Shown here: one piece after another, positions 55,256 through 62,864 of the stretch
Numbering within the stretch: position 1 is the first letter of the stretch
Layout: the number at the start of each line of letters is the position of its first letter
Notes under the pieces: generated by a model
What the model saw: the letters and a program-made list of their open reading frames with translations, nothing else
Database searches by the model: none
What the model was told of the DNA's origin: nothing
Made by a program: the position numbers and the translations under genes
Assembly (NCBI RefSeq): GCF_947503415.1
Contig: NZ_CANNDS010000002.1
Coordinates: forward strand, 124,001-188,000
Direction: 5' to 3'
Length of the DNA stretch: 64,000 nucleotides
Source: an uncultured Tateyamaria sp.
GTDB taxonomy: Bacteria; Pseudomonadota; Alphaproteobacteria; Rhodobacterales; Rhodobacteraceae

Positions 55256-56176
55256 ATGACACCCCAAACCATTCACCTGATCGGCGCGCCGATGGACTGC
55301 GGCAAACGCCGCCAAGGCTGCCTTATGGGCCCCGACGCCCTGCGCACCGCAGGTCTGGCGGACGCACTCACAGACCTCGGGCACCACGTCACGGACAAAG
55401 GCAACGTGACCCCCGCCACTTTCACCGAAACGCAAGACACCCACCTGCACGCGCCACAGGAAACCATCGCCTGGACCCAAGCGCTGTCCGACGTGGCCGA
55501 AGCCACAGATACAAACACCGTCCCCATCTTCATGGGCGGCGACCACGCCCTCGCCCTCGGCACGGTGCGAGGTGCCGCCAACGCTGCCGCCAAGGCAAAC
55601 CGCCCCCTCTTCGTCCTCTGGCTCGACGCGCATACCGACTACCACACGCCCGCCACCACGGCGTCGGGCAACCTGCACGGCACCCCCGTCGGCTATGTCA
55701 CGGGCCGCGACGGGTTCGATGGCTTCCCGGACATTCCGAACCCCGTATCGCACGACCAAATCGCCATGCTGGGCCTCCGCTCCGTTGACGCCGAAGAACG
55801 CGCCGCCATCGAACAAACAGACGTCATCTATGTCGATATGCGCCACATCGACGAACACGGCATCGCCAAACCACTTGCCGCCTTCCTCGACCGAGTGACA
55901 AAGGCAAGCGGCCTCCTCCACGTTTCACTCGACGTCGATTTCCTCGACCCGTCCGTCGCCCCCGCCGTCGGCACCACCGTTCCCGGCGGCGCCACCATCC
56001 GCGAAGCGCATCTGGTGATGGAGATGATCTGCGACAGCGGCCTCATGACCTCACTCGACATCGTGGAACTCAACCCCTTCCTCGACGAACGCGGCCGCAC
56101 AGCACAACTGATGGTGGACCTCGTGGCCTCCGCCTTCGGCCGCCGCGTCTTCGACCGCCCCACCCGCGCCTATTGA
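55256..56176 (+). CDS. rocF: Arginase
   Basis: Arginase hydrolyses arginine to ornithine and urea. The 306-residue protein carries the manganese-site motifs of the ureohydrolase family: GGDHALALG (94-102), DAHTDYHTP (124-132) and SLDVDFLDPSVAP (about 225-237). SGNLHGTPVG shapes the substrate pocket. The length and the C-terminal arginase-type stretch (LDIVELNPFLD) favour arginase over agmatinase. It is followed by ornithine cyclodeaminase with 11 bases between, so arginine is converted to proline. AGGTCCTCCT precedes the ATG. Confidence 0.95.
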   Translation: MTPQTIHLIGAPMDCGKRRQGCLMGPDALRTAGLADALTDLGHHVTDKGNVTPATFTETQDTHLHAPQETIAWTQALSDVAEATDTNTVPIFMGGDHALALGTVRGAANAAAKANRPLFVLWLDAHTDYHTPATTASGNLHGTPVGYVTGRDGFDGFPDIPNPVSHDQIAMLGLRSVDAEERAAIEQTDVIYVDMRHIDEHGIAKPLAAFLDRVTKASGLLHVSLDVDFLDPSVAPAVGTTVPGGATIREAHLVMEMICDSGLMTSLDIVELNPFLDERGRTAQLMVDLVASAFGRRVFDRPTRAY

Positions 56177-56187
56177 AAGGACAGAAC

Positions 56188-57231
56188 ATGCAACCTTCCG
56201 ACAAGGCCCTCGTGCCCTTCGTCTCTGTCGATCACATGATGCAGCTGATCCACCATATCGGGGTCCAGAACATGCTGCGCGGGCTGGCCGACTACATCGA
56301 GGACGACTTCAAACGGTGGGAGCTGTTCGACAAGACCCCCCGCGTCGCCTCCCATTCCGCTGAAGGCGTGATTGAACTCATGCCCACATCAGACGGCGAA
56401 ACCTACGGCTTCAAATACGTCAACGGCCACCCCAAGAACACCGCCGACGGCCTGCAAACGGTCACCGCCTTCGGCCTGCTGGCAGACGTGAACACCGGCT
56501 ATCCGGTCCTGCTGACGGAAATGACAATGCTCACCGCCTTGCGCACCGCCGCCACCTCGGCCATGGTCGCCCGCGCACTCGCGCCCAAAGGGGCCACCAC
56601 CATGGCGATGATCGGCAATGGCGCGCAGTCCGAATTTCAGTCCGTCGCCATGCAGGCCATCGCCGGGGTCACGCATGTCCGGCTCTACGACACCGATCCA
56701 GCCGCCACCGCCAAATGCGCTGCAAACCTCAACGGTACCGGCCTGCAAGTCACGGCCTGCACAACGGCGGAAGAGGCGATTGAAGGCGCCCAAATCCTCA
56801 CCACCTGCACAGCGGACAAGGCCTATGCCACCATTCTGACGGACAACATGGTCGGTGAAGGTGTGCACATCAACGCCATCGGCGGCGACTGCCCCGGCAA
56901 GACCGAAATCGCGCCTGCCATCCTGCAACGCGGCGACATCTTCGTCGAATACCCGCCCCAGACGCGGGTAGAGGGCGATATCCAGCAACTGCCCGACGAC
57001 CATCCGGTCACAGAAATCTGGCAGGTGCTGGCAGGCAAGGCTCCGGGCCGCACCTCAGCCAAACAGATCACGATCTTCGACAGCGTCGGCTTCGCGATCG
57101 AGGATTTCTCAGCCCTTCGCTACGTCCGCGACCGGATCGATGGCACCCCTTATTTCCACCCGCTGGACTTGCTGGCCGACCCCGACGACCCGCGCGATCT
57201 GTTCGGCATGCTGCACCGGGCCATAGTGTAG
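56188..57231 (+). CDS. Ornithine cyclodeaminase
   Basis: The enzyme converts ornithine to proline and ammonia using bound NAD. The 347-residue protein of the OCD/mu-crystallin family has ornithine-contact sequence around LTEMTMLTALRTAATSA, the NAD motif AMIGNGAQSEFQ (about 139-150) and INAIGGDCPGKTE. AAAGGA at 56176-56181 precedes the ATG. It is cotranscribed with arginase, whose product it uses. The C-terminus is within 13 bases of the convergent sulfotransferase stop. Confidence 0.93.
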   Translation: MQPSDKALVPFVSVDHMMQLIHHIGVQNMLRGLADYIEDDFKRWELFDKTPRVASHSAEGVIELMPTSDGETYGFKYVNGHPKNTADGLQTVTAFGLLADVNTGYPVLLTEMTMLTALRTAATSAMVARALAPKGATTMAMIGNGAQSEFQSVAMQAIAGVTHVRLYDTDPAATAKCAANLNGTGLQVTACTTAEEAIEGAQILTTCTADKAYATILTDNMVGEGVHINAIGGDCPGKTEIAPAILQRGDIFVEYPPQTRVEGDIQQLPDDHPVTEIWQVLAGKAPGRTSAKQITIFDSVGFAIEDFSALRYVRDRIDGTPYFHPLDLLADPDDPRDLFGMLHRAIV

Positions 57232-57243
57232 CAATTCAGGCCG

Positions 57244-58119
57244 TCATCCGGCGGCACCGTTCTCCAACCACGCCCGGTCCTCTGGCGTCAGATGCGCATC
57301 CATCATGGCGTCATAGGCCGCGACCTCTGCATCGCTCAGCACACCCTGCCACTGCCCATTGGTGCCACTTTGAAAAAAGGCCGTGTCGGATTTGAAGAAC
57401 CCTTTGCCGCCCGACGGCGCATAGCGGTCCGCATTCTGCTTCATGTGATCAAAGGTTGCGGCCTCCACCAGACGCTCCATGACATCCTGCGGATGCGGCG
57501 TGCCCAACTGATGTGACAGGCTCGCGAACACGCCCGCCAGATCCCGCTTCATGTCCGCATAGTGAAACAGCGACACGTTCGGGCGGTCTGACAGCGCCTT
57601 GGCCGCCTTGTAGTGCTGCAGGATGTGCGCAAGCGGCATGGCATCGCCATCAAACCCCTCTGCCCCGCCGTCCAGAAAACGGCGGAATGTGACACCCTCC
57701 ACATCGTCCTCGGGATACCAGTGGTCGAACCACGGCATGGGAATGTTGCGCATGTGTTTGCGCATCGAAAGATGCGCATCAAGCGGATGACGGAACACGC
57801 AGATATACTGCGCCTGATCATGCAAGGGCAGACCGTCCATCGGCGTGTGACTTTTCATACTGCGGCGGTGGGTCATGGCCTCAAGCCGCGCCGCCACATC
57901 CGACATCTCGCGGATGCGAATATCGACCCACGGCATCTTTACGGACAATTCCGGCTCCACCTCCGGATCGCCTGACAGCAGAAGAGCTACGATGGTCTGC
58001 ATCCATGTCGTGCCGCATTTGGGCGGCGTCACGACAAACACATCGTCGGGCCGGATGGTGACCATATCCCAACGCCTGTTGTCGGTCAGCGGACCAAGGT
58101 AGAGCTTTCGGTGCGTCAT
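57244..58119 (-). CDS. Sulfotransferase family protein (PAPS-dependent)
   Basis: The 291-residue protein has the PAPS phosphate loop TPPKCGTTWMQ (31-41) and the 3'-phosphate region YICVFRHPLDAHLSMRKHMR, with the conserved Arg and Ser. The layout is that of cytosolic-type sulfotransferases. The acceptor is unknown. AGGAG lies nine bases before the ATG at 58119; other ATGs upstream (58128, 58137) fit less well. It is convergent with ornithine cyclodeaminase. The 323 bases upstream (58120-58442) hold no other gene. Confidence 0.9.
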   Translation of the reverse strand: MTHRKLYLGPLTDNRRWDMVTIRPDDVFVVTPPKCGTTWMQTIVALLLSGDPEVEPELSVKMPWVDIRIREMSDVAARLEAMTHRRSMKSHTPMDGLPLHDQAQYICVFRHPLDAHLSMRKHMRNIPMPWFDHWYPEDDVEGVTFRRFLDGGAEGFDGDAMPLAHILQHYKAAKALSDRPNVSLFHYADMKRDLAGVFASLSHQLGTPHPQDVMERLVEAATFDHMKQNADRYAPSGGKGFFKSDTAFFQSGTNGQWQGVLSDAEVAAYDAMMDAHLTPEDRAWLENGAAG

Positions 58120-58442
58120 GGCTGGCATCTCCTGCATTAGATCAGGGTCAGGAAAAGTGGAGCGCGCGCAGAACACAACATAAAAAGAGCGCACCTTGTC
58201 GAAAGCTGGAGGGAAACCGGCCTGACTGCAGAGGTTTTGCGTTGAGCCGAAATGGGCAGGCGCGGGTCAGTGTACGGTCGGCGTCAACATGTTGGTGCCC
58301 GCGGATGTATAACGGAAACGGGCCTCAAATTGCACTATGCGCAAGAGATTGAACATGCAGCGCCTCATGGTCCGAACTGTGTCTTGGCGCGTCGAAGCAT
58401 GGTAGACGCAAACCGAAACGTCCAAAAAGGGAAACACACAGA

Positions 58443-58859
58443 ATGATTGCCTATGTCACGGTTGGTGCGGACGACATGGCGCGGGCGGAGCGGTTCTACT
58501 CAGCGTTCCTGCCAGCCCTTGGATACGGGCTGGAAGAATATCATGGGGATCTGAGCTACTCGCTGCCAGTGGAGCCGGGCCAATCCCCGATGTTGCCTGA
58601 TTTCTACGTCAAGAAGCCGTTCAATGGACGTCCGGCTGTGGCCGGGAACGGCAACATGGTTGCGTTCGAGGCGCGCAGCCAAAGCCAGGTGCGTGATCTT
58701 CACGCCGCAGCGCTTGCCGCTGGTGGTTCTGACGAAGGCCAACCGGGCTTTCGCGCGTCCTATGGAGCAAATTTTTATGTTGGCTATTTGCGCGATCCGC
58801 AAGGCAACAAGATCGCACTGTATTCCAGCAATCCAGACGAGCCCGGACGCGACGGATAG
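58443..58859 (+). CDS. VOC (glyoxalase/bleomycin resistance-like) protein
   Basis: The 138-residue single-domain protein fits a vicinal oxygen chelate fold: YVTVGADDMARAERFYSAFL at the N-terminus, MVAFEARSQSQVRDLHAAAL in the middle and FYVGYLRDPQGNKIALYSS at the end, where metal ligands usually sit. The N-terminal histidine of glyoxalase I is absent here (YVTVGA). The substrate is unknown. The 343 bases to the dksA stop (58860-59202) contain only small inverted repeats and no gene. Confidence 0.8.
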   Translation: MIAYVTVGADDMARAERFYSAFLPALGYGLEEYHGDLSYSLPVEPGQSPMLPDFYVKKPFNGRPAVAGNGNMVAFEARSQSQVRDLHAAALAAGGSDEGQPGFRASYGANFYVGYLRDPQGNKIALYSSNPDEPGRDG

Positions 58860-59202
58860 AGGGGGTCGCGTGTGTCACGCACGCCGGTTTGCAAAAGGCC
58901 GGAAGGATGGGGTCAAAGCTGACTTTTGTCCTGGGGCCGATCAGGGTTCAGCACACCTTGAGCCGGGCCGCCGGAACAACGGTCAACGGCAGTGCAAACG
59001 GTCAGCCAAGACCCATTTTCTGGAGTATTCGTTGCCTAAACCGGCAAGGGCACCGAAAAAAGGTTAACTTGCAACCGTTTGTCGACAGTGGGCTAAGGCG
59101 CGCACAGAACGAAAACGCACAGTTTTCGGGCCAAATATGTAGTCTGGGGCAACGACTGCCCCAAACCCATACAATACGCATAGTGATCGGTCGGTCGTCC
59201 GA

Positions 59203-59625
59203 TCAGTCGTCGCGATGCACCTTTTCGCGGCGCTCGTGACGCTCTTGCGCCTCAAGGCTCATGGTCGCAATAGGACGTGCATCCAGTCGCTTGAGCGAAA
59301 TTGGCTCGCCTGTCACATTGCAATATCCGTATTCGCCCTCGTCGATCCGGCGCAGCGCGCTGTCGATCTTGGACACCAGTTTGCGTTGCCGGTCCCGGGT
59401 GCGCAACTCAAGCGCGCGGTCGGTTTCTTCGGACGCACGATCCGCCACATCGGGGATGTTACGCGTCCCGTCCTGCAGCCCTTCGATGGTGTCCTTGCTG
59501 CCCGCCATCAGCTCGGATTTCCAATTCAGCAATTTACGGCGAAAATACTCAACCTGCCGTTCATTCATGAACGGCTCGTCTTCTGCGGGACGATAATCGT
59601 CCGGCAGGAACACTTCCTGTTTCAT
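59203..59625 (-). CDS. dksA: RNA polymerase-binding transcription factor DksA, reduced zinc finger
   Basis: DksA works with ppGpp at RNA polymerase to adjust rRNA and amino-acid promoters. The 140-residue protein has the N-terminal helical region (MNERQVEYFRRKLLNWKSEL), the coiled-coil tip with the functional Asp and Ala in PDVADRASEETDRALELR, and the C-terminal region with ISLKRLDARPIATMSLEAQE. Where E. coli DksA has four zinc-binding Cys, this protein keeps only one (EYGYCNVTGEP), so it should be of the zinc-free type. GGGGAAG precedes the ATG at 59625. Confidence 0.92.
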   Translation of the reverse strand: MKQEVFLPDDYRPAEDEPFMNERQVEYFRRKLLNWKSELMAGSKDTIEGLQDGTRNIPDVADRASEETDRALELRTRDRQRKLVSKIDSALRRIDEGEYGYCNVTGEPISLKRLDARPIATMSLEAQERHERREKVHRDD

Positions 59626-59807
59626 TTGCTTCCCCTCGATGCGACTGACGTTCCCCATGGAATCTCCCAAGGTTTCCTAAGTGATGCCCCAATCAGCTCC
59701 CTGCCGCAGCGTCTATCCGAGGCATCGCGGATTGTCACTACCCATTCCCGCACCAGATTGGCTAAAAGCATCGTGATGAACACGTTCCGCCAACAAGGTG
59801 ATCTTAC

Positions 59808-60647
59808 ATGAAATTCCAAGGCACAGACGCCTATGTCGCCACCGACGACCTGACAATCGCGGTCAACGCCGCCGTCACATTAGAACGCCCCCTGCTGGTC
59901 AAGGGCGAGCCCGGCACAGGCAAGACTGAACTGGCCAAACAGGTGGCGCGGGGCCTTGGTCTGCGGCTCATTGAATGGAACATCAAATCCACCACGCGGG
60001 CGCAGCAGGGCCTTTATGAATATGACGCGGTCAGCCGTCTGCGCGACAGCCAACTGGGCGAGGACAAGGTCCACGAAGTGTCCAACTACATCAAGAAGGG
60101 CAAGCTGTGGGAGGCGTTCGAGGCGGACGAAAAAGTCGTTCTGCTGATCGACGAAATCGACAAGGCCGACATTGAATTCCCCAATGACCTCTTGCAAGAG
60201 CTCGATAAGATGGAGTTCTTCGTCTACGAGACCGGCAAGACCATTCAGGCCCGCCAGCGGCCCGTTGTGATCATCACCTCCAACAACGAAAAAGAACTGC
60301 CCGACGCTTTCCTGCGCCGTTGTTTCTTCCACTACATCCGCTTTCCGGACGTCGAGACGATGAAGCAGATCGTGGCTGTCCATCACCCCGGCATCAAAGA
60401 AAGCCTGCTCACAACCGCCCTCACCCAGTTCTTCGAAATCCGCGATCAACAGGGGCTGAAAAAGAAACCCTCGACCTCCGAAGTGCTGGACTGGCTCAAG
60501 CTGCTTCTGGCCGAGGATATGAGCGCCGAAGACCTCAAATCCGACGGGGCCAGCGCTTTGCCAAAACTGCACGGGGCATTGCTCAAGAACGAACAGGATG
60601 TGCACCTGTTCGAACGCCTTGCATTTATGGCGCGGGGTCAACGCTGA
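59808..60647 (+). CDS. MoxR-family AAA+ ATPase
   Basis: The 279-residue protein has Walker A GEPGTGKT (33-40), Walker B VLLIDEIDKADIEFPNDLL (about 108-126), a sensor-1 asparagine in VVIITSNNEKELPDAFLRR and a C-terminal lid domain. MoxR proteins act as chaperones with VWA-domain partners, for example in maturation of metal enzymes. A CoxE-like VWA gene lies at 62865 in the same direction but after three other genes. A perfect hairpin (60673-60698) follows the stop. Confidence 0.93.
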   Translation: MKFQGTDAYVATDDLTIAVNAAVTLERPLLVKGEPGTGKTELAKQVARGLGLRLIEWNIKSTTRAQQGLYEYDAVSRLRDSQLGEDKVHEVSNYIKKGKLWEAFEADEKVVLLIDEIDKADIEFPNDLLQELDKMEFFVYETGKTIQARQRPVVIITSNNEKELPDAFLRRCFFHYIRFPDVETMKQIVAVHHPGIKESLLTTALTQFFEIRDQQGLKKKPSTSEVLDWLKLLLAEDMSAEDLKSDGASALPKLHGALLKNEQDVHLFERLAFMARGQR

Positions 60648-60672
60648 CATACGCGTCCGTCTCGTGACCAAG

Positions 60673-60698
60673 GGCCGAAAAGGCGAGTCTTTTCGGCC
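60673..60698. repeat. Perfect 10-bp inverted repeat after the MoxR gene
   Basis: GGCCGAAAAG and CTTTTCGGCC flank a six-base loop, 25 bases after the MoxR stop. No T tract follows, so it is at best a weak terminator. The 191-base gap to the next gene shows nothing else. Confidence 0.55.
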
Positions 60699-60838
60699 AC
60701 AAATCCACCAAGTCGCCTGCCTGCGCTCAGCCTGTGGATAAAAACCCTTTATTTTGCCGGAAATGCTCCATACGTTGACTGTGATGAGAGGCGAAAACGC
60801 CCGCATCCAAAATGCTAAAAGGCAGGCAGGCAGTATAT

Positions 60839-61294
60839 ATGACCGGTTCAGACGCACTTATTGTGCGCCCTTTGCAGGCGTCGGATCGTCCGGCGTGGGA
60901 CACGCTTTGGGCGGCTTATCTCGCCTTTTATGAAACCGCACGTCCGCAAGACATCTTCGATACATATTTCGCGCGCCTGCTTGGTGACGACCCGCAAGAC
61001 TACAATTGTCTCGTGGCAGAGCTGGATGGCAGGCTGGTTGGCCTGACGCATTACCTGTTTCACCGCCATGGCTGGAGCGTCGAAAATGTCTGCTACCTGC
61101 AGGACCTCTATGCCGATCCAACCGTGCGGGGCCGCGGCATTGGCCGCGCCCTGATCGAAGGGGTCTATGCCGCCGCAGATGCCGCTGGCGCCCCGTCCGT
61201 CTACTGGACAACCCAGCATTTCAACACCGAAGCCCGCAAACTCTACGACCGGATCGGCCGTCTGACCCCCTTCATCAAGTACGACCGGGGATGA
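60839..61294 (+). CDS. GNAT-family N-acetyltransferase
   Basis: The 151-residue protein has the GNAT fold: LIVRPLQASDRPAWDTLW at the start, a central LVGLTHYLFHRHGWS strand pair and the acetyl-CoA loop in ADPTVRGRGIGRALIEGVY (about 93-111). The C-terminal EARKLYDRIG is typical. ATG 60839 is preferred to 60812 because homology begins there and GGCAGG lies upstream. The stop overlaps the next ATG by four bases (ATGA). The substrate is unknown. Confidence 0.82.
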   Translation: MTGSDALIVRPLQASDRPAWDTLWAAYLAFYETARPQDIFDTYFARLLGDDPQDYNCLVAELDGRLVGLTHYLFHRHGWSVENVCYLQDLYADPTVRGRGIGRALIEGVYAAADAAGAPSVYWTTQHFNTEARKLYDRIGRLTPFIKYDRG

Positions 61295-62658
61295 CCCAGA
61301 TGCGCCGCTTTGTCCTGCCCCTCGTTCTTGCGCTTAACGCCTGTGTGCCCGTCACACCCGGCGACACGCCCACCCGCGCGCTGCAACAAGACAGCGATCT
61401 GCCACCTATGAAGACCTTTGGCGCGCCCCGTCCCGAACAACCGATCAGGTCCAACAACGACCTGTCGCTCGACTTTATCGAACTGAGTTTCCAACTGGAA
61501 TCAGGCCGTGAGCTGCCCGTATTCACACGCTTTGAAGGGCCCATTTCCGTCCGCGTGACCGGTAAGCCCCCCGCATCCCTTGGCACCGACCTGCGCCGCC
61601 TCATGCACCGTCTGAGGACCGAGGCACAGATCGACATTTACGAGGCGGCGCCCAGCAGCAACGCGAACATCACGATCGAAGCAGTGTCGCGCAAAGAGAT
61701 CCGTAAGGCGCTGCCCCACGCCGCGTGTTTCGTGGTGCCCAACATCACCACCATTTCGGAATACAAATCCAATCGCCGCACGCCCCGCACCAGCTGGAGC
61801 AACCTGCGCACCCGCAAGCAGCTGGCCATTTTCCTGCCCAATGATGCCAGCCCACAAGAGGTGCGCGACTGCCTGCATGAGGAACTGGCCCAAGCCATCG
61901 GCCCGCTCAACGACCTCTACCGCCTGCCCGACAGCGTGTTCAACGACGACAATGTGCACACTGTTCTGACCGGCTTTGATATGCTGATGCTGCGGGCCTA
62001 CTACGCGCCCGAGCTGCGCTCAGGTATGAGCCGTGGCGAGGTGGCACAGCGCCTTCCGCAAATCTTTGCCCGCATCAATCCCACCGGTGAAAACCTGCCC
62101 GCCAAATTCGCAACCCGCACACCACGCGCGTGGAGCCAGGCCGTTCAGACTGCGCTTGGCCCCGGCGCCAACGCATCGCAACGCCGGGAAGCGGCAGAAC
62201 GCGCCCTCGACATCGCCCAGGCCATGGGCTGGCGCGATCACCGCCGTGCATTTGCTCACTACGCCAACGGTCGGCTTTTGTTGGCGAGCGATCCGCAATC
62301 GGCGCAATCGCACTTCCGCGCGGCGGACCAGTTCTATGCCGCCACACCCGGGGCTGACCTGCACCGCGCCTACGTCGCCACACAATTGGCCGCCTATGCC
62401 ATCAGCCGTGGTGACGGCGACACTGCCCTGATCACCCTCGCCCCGCATATCGACCGCGCCGCCCGCAACGAAAACGCAGCCCTGCTGTCGACCCTGCTGC
62501 TGCTGCGCGCCGAAGCGCTTGATCTTCAAGGCCGCACAGCCGAGGCACGCATGGTCAGACTGGACAGCCTTGGGTGGGCGCGCTACGGATTTGGCTCTGA
62601 TTGGGCGGTACGGGCCAAGCTGCGCGAGATTTCGTCGCTGAGCCCCCTCAAAGGGTGA
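61291..62658 (+). CDS. DUF2927 lipoprotein
   Basis: The 455-residue protein starts with a lipoprotein signal peptide (RRFVLPLVLALNAC, with the lipobox Cys at about 18). It then has a DUF2927-type region at about 60-260: LDFIELSFQLESGRELPVF, CLHEELAQAIGPLNDLYRLP and FDMLMLRAYYAPELRSGM. The HEELAQ motif resembles a metal-binding HExx site, so a peptidase-like activity has some appeal but is unproven. The C-terminal half is helical, TPR-like, with alanine-rich repeats. It overlaps the acetyltransferase by four bases. Confidence 0.85.
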   Translation: MTQMRRFVLPLVLALNACVPVTPGDTPTRALQQDSDLPPMKTFGAPRPEQPIRSNNDLSLDFIELSFQLESGRELPVFTRFEGPISVRVTGKPPASLGTDLRRLMHRLRTEAQIDIYEAAPSSNANITIEAVSRKEIRKALPHAACFVVPNITTISEYKSNRRTPRTSWSNLRTRKQLAIFLPNDASPQEVRDCLHEELAQAIGPLNDLYRLPDSVFNDDNVHTVLTGFDMLMLRAYYAPELRSGMSRGEVAQRLPQIFARINPTGENLPAKFATRTPRAWSQAVQTALGPGANASQRREAAERALDIAQAMGWRDHRRAFAHYANGRLLLASDPQSAQSHFRAADQFYAATPGADLHRAYVATQLAAYAISRGDGDTALITLAPHIDRAARNENAALLSTLLLLRAEALDLQGRTAEARMVRLDSLGWARYGFGSDWAVRAKLREISSLSPLKG

Positions 62659-62692
62659 ACTTGCCGCCCCAACGTATTGAGAGGCAAGGCAA

Positions 62693-62863
62693 ATGATCGT
62701 TATCGTGGCAGCCATCCTTGGCGCACTGATCGGCGGATACACGGCACGAAAGCGGAACGGCAACCGGCTCGACATCCTGCAATACGCGGCAGGCTACGCA
62801 CTGGCCTTTGTTATCGTGGGCATGATCGCCACCGTCCTCATCGACCGCGCCATGCGGGGCTGA
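62693..62863 (+). CDS. 56-residue predicted membrane peptide
   Basis: A short frame from ATG 62693 encodes MIVIVAAILGALIGGYTARK, a basic turn, then a second hydrophobic stretch (YALAFVIVGMIATVLI) and the tail DRAMRG. Two membrane spans with a cytoplasmic basic loop are predicted. GAGAGG precedes the ATG and the stop is one base before the VWA gene, so it is likely cotranscribed and translationally coupled. No family is known to me. Confidence 0.65.
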   Translation: MIVIVAAILGALIGGYTARKRNGNRLDILQYAAGYALAFVIVGMIATVLIDRAMRG

Positions 62864-62864
62864 C

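Noticed and set aside
60821-60840. GGCA repeats and a TATATAT run at the ribosome site of the acetyltransferase, possible phase variation
   Set aside because: Only three tetranucleotide units are present, too few for slippage to be likely.
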